This document shows positions 1 to 7,028 of a stretch of DNA of 32,085 nt, one piece after another. The position numbers were made by a program, and so were the translations under genes. Under the pieces are notes generated by a model. The model saw nothing but the letters and a program-made list of their open reading frames with translations. It was not told where the DNA came from and did not search any database. The stretch's first letter is position 1. Each line of letters begins with the position of its first letter. The stretch comes from Sutterella sp. (GTDB taxonomy: Bacteria > Pseudomonadota > Gammaproteobacteria > Burkholderiales > Burkholderiaceae_F), in contig JAHHRF010000018.1 in the NCBI GenBank assembly GCA_020025955.1, forward strand, positions 1-32,085, written 5' to 3'.

Positions 1-79
1 GATCGCCTCCTGTGCGTAATGTTAATCCATAGACACAAAAATCGTTACACCCTCTTTCCTCTGCCCCCACAAACAAAAG

Positions 80-106
80 AACCTCAGCCTTGATGACGCT
101 GAGGTT
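80..106 (-). terminator. Intrinsic terminator of the small membrane-protein gene
   Basis: A perfect 9-bp inverted repeat, AACCTCAGC / GCTGAGGTT with a 9-nt loop, lies 17 nt beyond the stop codon of the minus-strand gene at 123-674. Read on the minus strand it is followed by CTTTTGTTTG, the T-rich tail expected of a Rho-independent terminator. A very similar element recurs at 802-829. Confidence 0.75.
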
Positions 107-122
107 CAATTTATTCATCGGA

Positions 123-674
123 CTAATAATAGGAAGGAACCGCGTGAACAATAAAGTAAAAGAGTCCAATCAACCCCACAACAGCGCATCGAACCCCATT
201 ATTCCAAGCCTTGCATTTGGCTTTGTAAAGCGTGGCACTAACGCTAATTTGTTCTAAAAGCGCTTCGTACCATTCTTCTTTTGTGGTTTTGTTTAACCCC
301 GCCTCGTATTCGTCAATCGTAAACCCATCAAGCTCCGTCCCAGAGAACATAACTGTTGAGTATTGCGTCTTTCGCTTAAGCATCAGCGCCCATAGCAAAT
401 AGCCTAATCCCACCAAGACCAACACACTTGAAGCACAAAAGATGAACGAATCAAATGCCTTATAACTCCCAATAAAGAAGTGGTCGAAATGGTTAGCAAT
501 CCTGAGTTTTAGAAATTCCCATGGTTTAAAACCTTTTAAATCAGCGAATATAAAACACAGAAAAACACCGACCGTCGGAAGAAAGAGCAAGGCCTTGAGT
601 TCAACCTGTTCAATGAGCTTTAAATGCCGATTCAGCGTTTGAGCCGCGACGTCAATCTTTTGTTCAGTATTCAT
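123..674 (-). CDS. Hypothetical membrane protein, three predicted TM segments
   Basis: This encodes a 183-residue protein of no family I recognise. Hydrophobic stretches at about residues 27-45, 75-99 and 162-180 look like three membrane-spanning helices. A hydrophilic acidic segment at about 105-155 lies between the second and third. The ATG at 674 is well supported: AGGAGG sits 5 nt upstream, and a TTGGAC-16-TATAAT promoter lies about 45 nt further up. A terminator follows the stop, so the gene looks monocistronic. Function is unknown; the expression signals make it a likely real gene. Confidence 0.75.
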   Translation of the reverse strand: MNTEQKIDVAAQTLNRHLKLIEQVELKALLFLPTVGVFLCFIFADLKGFKPWEFLKLRIANHFDHFFIGSYKAFDSFIFCASSVLVLVGLGYLLWALMLKRKTQYSTVMFSGTELDGFTIDEYEAGLNKTTKEEWYEALLEQISVSATLYKAKCKAWNNGVRCAVVGLIGLFYFIVHAVPSYY

Positions 675-725
675 TGTCCCTCCTGTTATATGGCGCTAGG
701 TTCGGTATGAAGCGTAGGTCCAATC

Positions 726-753
726 ATTATACAAACAACCCGATTTCGTCCAA
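726..753 (-). promoter_or_regulatory. Sigma70-type promoter for the 123-674 gene
   Basis: On the minus strand a perfect TATAAT (726-731) is preceded, with a 16-nt spacer, by TTGGAC (748-753). The predicted start of transcription is near 719, giving a leader of about 45 nt that contains the AGGAGG ribosome site. Called by eye only. Confidence 0.55.
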
Positions 754-801
754 TGTCAGAGCTCCCCCACTCCCTTTTCTTCTTCCCCCCACAAACAAAA
801 A

Positions 802-829
802 GGACCCCAGCCCCAAAGAGCTGAGATCC
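802..829 (-). terminator. Terminator downstream of the molybdoenzyme operon
   Basis: The arms GGACCCCAGC and GCTGAGATCC form an imperfect 10-bp hairpin. On the minus strand it is followed by TTTTTGTTTGTGG. It lies 153 nt past the stop of the ttrA-like gene, the last gene of the operon. The flanking CCCCCACAAACAAAA-type tail is nearly the same as at 65-80, so the two terminators look related. Confidence 0.6.
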
Positions 830-926
830 TTCCTTCAGGAGATATGAAAAAAAAGATAATGCGCCCAGACACCCCACGTCCAAGCGCACCATCCGGTGGA
901 CTAAACCACCTTTCCTCTAGGAGAGA

Positions 927-959
927 CCCACAAGCCAGTACCAAGATCTGGCTTGCGGG
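927..959. other. Hairpin just downstream of the ttrA-like gene
   Basis: CAAGCCAG (931-938) pairs with CTGGCTTG (948-955). Flanking CCC and GGG extend the stem across one A/C mismatch. It lies 23 nt after the ttrA-like stop codon. On the minus strand no T-tract follows, so it may protect the mRNA 3' end rather than terminate it. On the plus strand a T7 run follows shortly, so an intrinsic terminator for rightward transcription is also possible. Apart from this hairpin, the terminator and the promoter, I see nothing in 675-981. Confidence 0.4.
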
Positions 960-981
960 GGAGGAATTTTTTTGGTTGTGG

Positions 982-3912
982 TTAGACCTTCTCGATACGA
1001 ACCGGAATGCCCGTACGGCACATGCCGGCAATCCAGTAGTCGTTCAAGAGGCTCGCCACACCCATACGGGTCGGGTCATGCGGAAGCATCTGGTTCACAG
1101 CCGTCCCTAAGCCGCGAGACTTGATGCCCGGGAAGACCTTACCGTCGATTTCGCGGTCTTCGCTACCGTAGGCCGAGTGACCATAGCAGTGAGCGACGCT
1201 AATCGTATTCAAGGCCACGCCTTCGTCAGCCTGGATGATCCCTTCAACGGGTTCACCGTTAGCCGAAACGATGCGAACCAAATCACCCGTACGAACGCTG
1301 TACTTACCCGCGGTTAACGGATGGATGATGATGTGGTTAGCGGGCGAGTTTTCGACCACACGCGGGTAGGCCCCAGCGTAGTTGGAACGAAGTGCCGGCT
1401 TAAAGCTCGTGAAGCTCAACGGATAGTCTTCAGGCTTCCAGTGATCCTTCCAGAAGGAACCGTCGAAGAATCGCGGATCTTCTAAGAGGGGGAGGCCCGG
1501 GAAGGGCTTACCGCTGTAGCAGTGACGAATCTGGGGCAAGGCAGGGTTGAAGAACTGCAAGAACTTGCCGCCACCGCCGACCATGAATTCGCCGTCATAG
1601 CGTTCTGCATGATCGTAGTAGCCACCACGCGAGAGGAGCGATTCAATCTGCTTGGCTTCGTCTTCCGTGACGTGGGGAGCGACCATCTTCATGGCGCGAT
1701 CGAGCCCAGCAAACTGACGGTCTTCGTCCGTGACTTCGGGCAAGTTTTCGCACTGCGCGGCGATGTTGGCCATGTAGCGCGTATGCCAATCGTCAAACGT
1801 GGCGAGGTCCACGGCAGCGCTATCCTTCACAGGAATGGCACCCTTACCGAAGCCAGGCAACTTCATGCGGTCAGCGACGTCAAGCAAGAACGTTTCCATG
1901 CAGACGTGCTTACCTTCGGCGTTCTTGACGGTACGCGGTTCGAGAACCGGGACACCGGCCACAACGCACACGTCATAGTTACCCCAGGTACGGTCGCACC
2001 CATACTCTTCGAACATCACACGGTCAGGAATGATGTAGTCCGCGTACTTGTTGGTTTCGTTGATGTAGGCGTCAATACCGACAAACAACGGAAGTTCCTT
2101 CGGATCAGCCAAGAGTTCTTCCACACGGTGGTCCATGGAGCTCGCGCTATACAACGCGTTACTGCGCCAGTTAAAGAGCGCCTTACCCTTGTAGGGGTCG
2201 CCATTGACCTGCGCAACGAGCATTTCAGCGGTGTTGGCAGCCGTGTATTCCGGGAACATCGGATGGTACAAGTGATTGGCCGGATACGGATTGCGACCGC
2301 TTTCCACCTTGTTCTTGTATTCCGTAGAGGATTCGTAGGCACCGTTACGGCAAACGTTCATGACGCCGTCTAAATCGGGAGCGCCTTCGATCGTATCCAA
2401 GTCGTAGCGACCTTCAAAGCCCATAAAGGCACCCATCCCGTAGATGGCACCGCCCTTGGCATCGTGAGAAGCCACGAGAGAGTTAAGGATACAGATCAAC
2501 CAAGCAGCCATGGCGCCGTCGTTAGCGTACGTGCCGGTGTTGCTCATCGCCACGACACGGCGGCCGTGCGCGCAGAATTCGCGAGCGACCTGCTGGATGG
2601 TGTCCACAGGGATCGCGCAACGTTCGCTATAAGCCTGGAGGCTAAACTTGTGCGCTTCGTCACGGAGCAATTGCAAGCTCGTCGCGACCTGGATCATTTC
2701 ACCCTTCGGGGTCTTCACGACACCGCGCTTGAAGAGTTCACCCTGGGTGGCGGCTTCCGCGCTCACTAACTTACCGTCCTGGTAAACGACGTTTTCGCCA
2801 GCCTTACCCACGCCCACGACTTCGGCGTCCAGCATGGTCTGGGTGTTCACATCCACCAAGTGGGTGGCGTTACTCCAGTTGACTTCACCGGCGGCCTTCG
2901 CGGCAGCTTCGCTCGGCAAGCTCAAGAAATCGGCGTCATAGCGCTTTTCGTCGAGGATGACGCGAACCAAACCGTAGAGGAAGGCCGTGTCGGTACCGGG
3001 CTTAATCGGAACCCAACGAGCGGACGTGTTCTGAGCGACTTCAGGACGAAGCACCGGATCCACCGCAACGTACTTGGCGTTACGGTTCACACGAGCGTCC
3101 GAAATGGCACGACCCGTACGGTTGATACTGGCGCCGGAACCGCCCGGGCACGTACCAATGAAGAGTGCGAATTCGAAGTTATCCCAGTCGCAATCGCACA
3201 TGCCGGCGGAGACTTCAGGGGCCAAGCCTAAGGAATAGCCCACACCGATCCCAGCGCCGCAATAGGCGTGCTTGGTGGTTAAGTTCACGGAACCAAAGGA
3301 GCGCACGAAGCGGGAGTAGAAGCTCCCACGCAAGGTGTCTTCTTCGTTAAAGGTGGCAAAGAGCTGGTTAGCCTTGGAGCCAAATTCGGGGTAGCCCGGC
3401 ACCACCGCTTCGTCCAACTTACGGATGGCACGGAGCCCATCGACGTGGCCTTCACCGAAGAGGTCGCCCCCTTCCACGATTTCATGCAAGGCCTGCTCGT
3501 AGGAGATGGTCTTCCACTTGTTTTCACCACGCTTGCCAGCGCGCTTTAAGACGCTCGTCACACGACGCGGGTCGGTGGCGCAAGCGATACCGGCTGCACC
3601 CTTACCGCAGCTCGTGGCACGGTGCTTCAAACCGGCTTCGCCCATGAGCATCTTGTAGGCGCCCTTCACGGGGTAAGCCAAGGGTAAGGGCTTGCCGCCC
3701 GTTACGACTTCACAGTAGGGGTTGCCGGAAACACGAGTAATCGTGTTCGTGGCTTCGTCCACACGGTAGCGAAGGCCGCACATGTTGTTGCAGGTAAAGC
3801 AACGGGTAAAGCCAAGACGGATCCCGTCGCGAACGGCAATGTCACCGTCCTTGCAAACGAGTTCAGGGGCGACAGCGTTGCCGAAGTTCGGCGTTTTGTT
3901 TTCGTTAGCCAT
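982..3912 (-). CDS. Molybdopterin oxidoreductase, tetrathionate reductase TtrA-like subunit
   Basis: This is a 976-residue catalytic subunit of the DMSO-reductase superfamily. Near the N-terminus Cys-x2-Cys-x3-Cys (RCFTCNNMC, about residues 38-45) with a fourth Cys in RATSCGKG about 57 residues later should bind one [4Fe-4S] cluster. The VEGGDLFGEGHVDGLRAI segment and overall length recall TtrA, in the TtrA/arsenate-reductase branch. The Cys in KHAYCGAG (about 218) is the likely Mo ligand. Unlike Salmonella TtrA it has no Tat signal; its ferredoxin partner does. The second of two adjacent ATGs (3912) fits the AAGGAG site better than 3915. It follows ttrB by 7-10 nt and is last in the operon. 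The substrate (tetrathionate, another sulfur oxyanion or an organic compound) cannot be decided. Confidence 0.85.
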   Translation of the reverse strand: MANENKTPNFGNAVAPELVCKDGDIAVRDGIRLGFTRCFTCNNMCGLRYRVDEATNTITRVSGNPYCEVVTGGKPLPLAYPVKGAYKMLMGEAGLKHRATSCGKGAAGIACATDPRRVTSVLKRAGKRGENKWKTISYEQALHEIVEGGDLFGEGHVDGLRAIRKLDEAVVPGYPEFGSKANQLFATFNEEDTLRGSFYSRFVRSFGSVNLTTKHAYCGAGIGVGYSLGLAPEVSAGMCDCDWDNFEFALFIGTCPGGSGASINRTGRAISDARVNRNAKYVAVDPVLRPEVAQNTSARWVPIKPGTDTAFLYGLVRVILDEKRYDADFLSLPSEAAAKAAGEVNWSNATHLVDVNTQTMLDAEVVGVGKAGENVVYQDGKLVSAEAATQGELFKRGVVKTPKGEMIQVATSLQLLRDEAHKFSLQAYSERCAIPVDTIQQVAREFCAHGRRVVAMSNTGTYANDGAMAAWLICILNSLVASHDAKGGAIYGMGAFMGFEGRYDLDTIEGAPDLDGVMNVCRNGAYESSTEYKNKVESGRNPYPANHLYHPMFPEYTAANTAEMLVAQVNGDPYKGKALFNWRSNALYSASSMDHRVEELLADPKELPLFVGIDAYINETNKYADYIIPDRVMFEEYGCDRTWGNYDVCVVAGVPVLEPRTVKNAEGKHVCMETFLLDVADRMKLPGFGKGAIPVKDSAAVDLATFDDWHTRYMANIAAQCENLPEVTDEDRQFAGLDRAMKMVAPHVTEDEAKQIESLLSRGGYYDHAERYDGEFMVGGGGKFLQFFNPALPQIRHCYSGKPFPGLPLLEDPRFFDGSFWKDHWKPEDYPLSFTSFKPALRSNYAGAYPRVVENSPANHIIIHPLTAGKYSVRTGDLVRIVSANGEPVEGIIQADEGVALNTISVAHCYGHSAYGSEDREIDGKVFPGIKSRGLGTAVNQMLPHDPTRMGVASLLNDYWIAGMCRTGIPVRIEKV

Positions 3913-3922
3913 CATGGACTCC

Positions 3923-4618
3923 TTAACGCTGGTTGAGAGCGGGGTTCGTGGTGAGGATCTCTTCTTCGTTCAAGACCTCAGGCAAACCGATGTAGTAGAT
4001 GTTCGGGCGCGTGTCGTACTTGTTCAAGAGCGTGTAGACCTTGTTGGACTTCACTAATTCGTAGACTTCGCTGGTCGGATCATTTAAGTCACCAAACACT
4101 CGGGCGCCGCCAATGCAGCTTTCCACACAGCTCGGGAGTAAACCTTCCTGGACGCGGTGGATACAGAAGTTGCACTTTTCCGGGGGCACTTGGTGCGTGG
4201 GATCGGCCTTACGAGCGTGGTACGGGCAAGCGGAGACGCAAGCCATACAGTGGATGCAGCGGTCGTAGTCGATCACGACGATACCGTCTTCTTCGCGCTT
4301 GTAGGTGGCCTTAACCGGGCAAACCTTCACGCAGGACGGGTTTTCACAGTGGTTACACTGGTTGGGCATGGAAAGGATAGCGGTACCCTTCTTGCCTTGA
4401 ACGGTCTGCTGAACGACGGCCGTACGGGCGCGACCTTCAGGGACGTTATTTTCAATCGAGCAGTTCACGGTACAGGATAAGCACCCCGTACAGCGACGCA
4501 CGTCAAAGACCATGGCATAGCGCTTACCAGGGGTCTTCGCTAAGAGTTCAGCCGAGGGCACGAGCGCTAAGGTAGCACCCGAACTCAAGAGCTTTAAAAA
4601 GGAACGACGGTCAAACAT
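3923..4618 (-). CDS. TtrB-like four-cluster ferredoxin subunit with Tat signal
   Basis: This is a 231-residue electron-transfer subunit of the DmsB/TtrB/PsrB type. The ATG at 4618 is chosen because GGAG lies 7 nt upstream and because it yields a Tat signal at the very N-terminus (DRRSFLK then a hydrophobic stretch to about residue 27). A longer reading frame extends into the cytochrome gene but carries no such signal. Cys groups CTGCLSCTVNC, CNHCENPSCVKVCP, CIHCMACVSACP and CNFCIHRVQEGLLPSCVESC should hold four [4Fe-4S] clusters. Since the adjacent TtrA-like subunit has no export signal, the pair probably crosses the membrane together on this Tat peptide and faces the periplasm. Confidence 0.88.
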   Translation of the reverse strand: MFDRRSFLKLLSSGATLALVPSAELLAKTPGKRYAMVFDVRRCTGCLSCTVNCSIENNVPEGRARTAVVQQTVQGKKGTAILSMPNQCNHCENPSCVKVCPVKATYKREEDGIVVIDYDRCIHCMACVSACPYHARKADPTHQVPPEKCNFCIHRVQEGLLPSCVESCIGGARVFGDLNDPTSEVYELVKSNKVYTLLNKYDTRPNIYYIGLPEVLNEEEILTTNPALNQR

Positions 4619-4643
4619 AGTTATCTCCACAGTAGGGGGTCGT

Positions 4644-4676
4644 CCTCTTGGGGACAAAGGGGTTGTCCCCAAGAGG
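4644..4676 (-). other. Perfect 14-bp hairpin between cytochrome b and ttrB genes
   Basis: CCTCTTGGGGACAA (4644-4657) and TTGTCCCCAAGAGG (4663-4676) are exact inverse complements around a 5-nt loop. The element fills much of the 76-nt gap between the cytochrome b stop and the ttrB start. No T-tract follows on the minus strand, so an mRNA-processing or stability hairpin that separates upstream and downstream halves of the operon is more likely than a terminator. Confidence 0.65.
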
Positions 4677-4694
4677 GTGAGAGGGCGTGAGGCT

Positions 4695-5801
4695 TTAAGC
4701 CTTGGCGGGTTGGGCCTTGTCGGCCTCGAACTCGTCAGCAACCGAAAGCGCTTCACCCTTCGCGTCGTCAGCCTTGGCTTCCGACGGGGTGGCCTCTTCG
4801 GCAGCCACTTCCACGACGTCACCTTCGACCGGCTTCTTTTCACCGTAGACTTCGTCGTACCAGAGATTGTGGTTCTGGATAGCCCAGTTCTTATCGCACT
4901 TGCCCGAGAGCATGTTTTCCAAGCCCCCTTCGCTCATGACCGCACCCATGTAGATGTGGACCACCGAGAAGGCACCGAGGATGATGGCGCCCACGATATG
5001 AGCGATCAAGGCGGTGTTGTGAGCCTGCTTACCGAGACCCGATAAGAAGTCCGGATCAAAGAGCACGAAGCCCGAGACGATCAAGACGATCCCAAAGAGC
5101 GCAAACGTCCAGAAGAAGGCCTTTTCACCAGCGTTGGCAAAGCCAGCGTCCGGGTGAGCGCCCTTGAAGCGACCGAAGTTGATGTAGCCGCCTAAGGTGG
5201 CAAACCACTTGATGTCGCAAGCTTCAGGAAGCTGCTTACGGAACCACTTACCGAGGAGCCACACGGCGCCGATGGCAAAGGGCCAAGCGAGCGTGTTGTG
5301 GAGCACGACCATGAAATTCATCATGCCGGTGTAGTGGCTCGGGGTCATGATGGGTTCAAGCCAAATACGGCCGGCACCAATCACAACGCCAGAGAGGATC
5401 AAGACAACGCAGGGAATAGCCGCCAACCAGTGGAGTGCCACGTCGCCCGACGTCCAGCGATCGACCAATTCACCCGAGAAACCGTGGTGGAGCTTGGCGC
5501 GACCGTTGATCGCTAAGAAGATGGCGAAGAGGATGGCGACACCCACTACGCTCAAGAGAATGAGGTTGCCGAACAATTCTGCGTGATGCAGCATGTTCAA
5601 CGTACCTTCGCCAACCGCGTCCGGGCTATAGGTCGCCTTTAAGGGGGCGTTATCCAAGTAGCCGAGGTACTGCGGAATGTCGTTGTTCATGACGTTAGTC
5701 TGAACGGGGGTCCAGAACTCGGGCTGATGTTCAACCACGGGTTCAGCAGAGGCTTTCAGCGAAAGAAGCGAAAGCGTTGCGAGAGAAAGAATGTTACGCA
5801 T
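4695..5801 (-). CDS. Cytochrome b membrane subunit, formate dehydrogenase gamma-like
   Basis: This 368-residue protein resembles the di-heme cytochrome b of FdnI/FdoI type. It has a probable Sec signal (residues 1-19), a periplasmic N-terminal part and about five hydrophobic helices near 77-98, 122-145, 162-185, 228-248 and 262-288. His124, His168, His268 and His282 lie in or beside helices and are candidate heme ligands. The stretch before the fourth helix ends in FANAGEKAFFW, close to the FNAGQK signature of FdnI-like subunits. An acidic, Glu/Ala-rich tail (about 315-368) is unusual. It overlaps the chaperone gene by 8 nt and has AAGGA upstream. It presumably links the quinone pool to one or both molybdoenzymes; TtrABC and DmsABC normally use a different, NrfD- or DmsC-like anchor. 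Confidence 0.85.
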   Translation of the reverse strand: MRNILSLATLSLLSLKASAEPVVEHQPEFWTPVQTNVMNNDIPQYLGYLDNAPLKATYSPDAVGEGTLNMLHHAELFGNLILLSVVGVAILFAIFLAINGRAKLHHGFSGELVDRWTSGDVALHWLAAIPCVVLILSGVVIGAGRIWLEPIMTPSHYTGMMNFMVVLHNTLAWPFAIGAVWLLGKWFRKQLPEACDIKWFATLGGYINFGRFKGAHPDAGFANAGEKAFFWTFALFGIVLIVSGFVLFDPDFLSGLGKQAHNTALIAHIVGAIILGAFSVVHIYMGAVMSEGGLENMLSGKCDKNWAIQNHNLWYDEVYGEKKPVEGDVVEVAAEEATPSEAKADDAKGEALSVADEFEADKAQPAKA

Positions 5802-6447
5802 GATCTTTTCCTTTTAAGGAAACGGGTGCAGAGACAGGAACCTCCATACCAGTCATCGTCGAACGAAGCTCAATGGCGCCAAACCCTTCGGTTAAGACGC
5901 GTTGGAGACTGACGGCCCACTGGCCCCAGAACGGGTGCCCCGATTCCTTGACAATCCCTTCTAAGAAGTCCTTGTACCAGTGACCCAAGTGTTCGGCCCA
6001 AAAGCGATCGGCCGTTTCTTGCGCCATTTCGCTTAATTCCGGGTTCCCAGCGGCCGCGTGTTCGACCTTGGCGATCAAGAGAATCGACAAGAATTCGAGT
6101 TCGTTACCGATAAAGTCCGAGAGCTCGTTGAAGTCGGGGTTCACCGATAAACCGGCTTCGGCGTAGGCGTATTTCGCCGCGGCACTGTAGCGCGTGTTCA
6201 TGGTGCGACCGGGACTGCGCCAAACGCTCTCGTAAGGCGGAACCGTCAATTTGTAAGGACCGATACACATGCGGTTGAAGTCCGCTTCCGCGTCATCAAC
6301 GTTCTTAAGGGCTTCCTCAACTGCCGTGGCTAAGGCGGTATCACCGTTAGCATTGGCCCAAATCCCTAAGGCGCGATACGCGTTAGCGTCACCGGCATGA
6401 AAGAGCACTTCTTTAAAGACGTGCAAGGAATGCGTGGGGTTCGTCAT
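5794..6447 (-). CDS. TorD/DmsD-family molybdoenzyme maturation chaperone
   Basis: This 217-residue all-helical protein matches the TorD/DmsD/NarJ family of cytoplasmic chaperones, which hold Tat signal peptides and assist molybdenum cofactor insertion. Visible family traits are the YKLTVPPYESVWRS segment (about residues 63-76) and DFIGNELEFLSILL (about 109-122). An ATG at 6459 overlaps the dmsB stop as TAATG, but GGAGGA lies between it and a second ATG at 6447, so 6447 is the better start. It sits between the two molybdoenzyme pairs and could serve the Tat peptides of the DmsA-like protein, the TtrB-like protein or both. Confidence 0.85.
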   Translation of the reverse strand: MTNPTHSLHVFKEVLFHAGDANAYRALGIWANANGDTALATAVEEALKNVDDAEADFNRMCIGPYKLTVPPYESVWRSPGRTMNTRYSAAAKYAYAEAGLSVNPDFNELSDFIGNELEFLSILLIAKVEHAAAGNPELSEMAQETADRFWAEHLGHWYKDFLEGIVKESGHPFWGQWAVSLQRVLTEGFGAIELRSTMTGMEVPVSAPVSLKGKDHA

Positions 6448-6458
6448 GGTCTCCTCCA

Positions 6459-7013
6459 TTAAGCACGCTTACGGACAATGACCATATTGGGCTTGTTAGG
6501 ACCGGACTTGTAGCCAATCCCATTGCGCTGGGCACGCGGATCCTGCTTGAGCAGTTGCGTGACATTGTCCACAGACAAGCAACCCACCGGGCAGCCATCC
6601 ACGCAAGCGGGGTTCAAGCCCGCATCCAAGAGTTCGACGCACATGTTGCACTTGGCAGCACGACCGTCCTTCTTGCTCATCACGATGGCGTCGTAGGGGC
6701 AAGCCTGCGAGCACATACCGCAGCCGACGCAGCGGCTACGATCCAACACCACGATCCCGTCGTCACGCTGGACAAAGGCCTTGGCGGGACAAACCGACAT
6801 GCAGCTCGGGTTTTCGCAGTGCATGCAAGCGTGGGATAACCACACATCGCGCACACGGCCCTTGGAGTCGCGCACTTCGTAAAGATCAACCTTACGGAAG
6901 CGAACGTCTTCAGGGAGTTCGTTATGGACTTGACAGGCTACAGTGCAACCGCCGCAACCCACGCAGTTTTCCTGACGGAAAACGAAACCTTTTTGAAGTT
7001 TATTAATCGACAT
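6459..7013 (-). CDS. DmsB-like four-cluster ferredoxin subunit
   Basis: This 184-residue protein has the full Cys complement for four [4Fe-4S] clusters: CVGCGGCTVAC (about 17-27), CMHCENPSCMSVCP, CVGCGMCSQACP and CNMCVELLDAGLNPACVDGCP. It has no signal peptide, as expected for a DmsB-type subunit that is exported bound to a Tat-bearing catalytic partner. It starts 15 nt after dmsA with GGAG 6 nt before the ATG, and its stop overlaps the alternative chaperone start. It should carry electrons between the DmsA-like active site and the membrane cytochrome. Confidence 0.88.
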   Translation of the reverse strand: MSINKLQKGFVFRQENCVGCGGCTVACQVHNELPEDVRFRKVDLYEVRDSKGRVRDVWLSHACMHCENPSCMSVCPAKAFVQRDDGIVVLDRSRCVGCGMCSQACPYDAIVMSKKDGRAAKCNMCVELLDAGLNPACVDGCPVGCLSVDNVTQLLKQDPRAQRNGIGYKSGPNKPNMVIVRKRA

Positions 7014-7028
7014 GGTTGACTCCGGGCA

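Noticed and set aside
1522..2769. Plus-strand frames of 283 and 101 codons opposite the ttrA-like gene
   Set aside because: They mirror codon structure of the molybdoenzyme gene on the minus strand and show no signals or recognisable domains.
4619..4843. N-terminal extension of the ttrB-like frame
   Set aside because: The added residues are Arg/Pro-rich, overlap the cytochrome gene's end and the hairpin, and the internal ATG has a ribosome site and a Tat signal.
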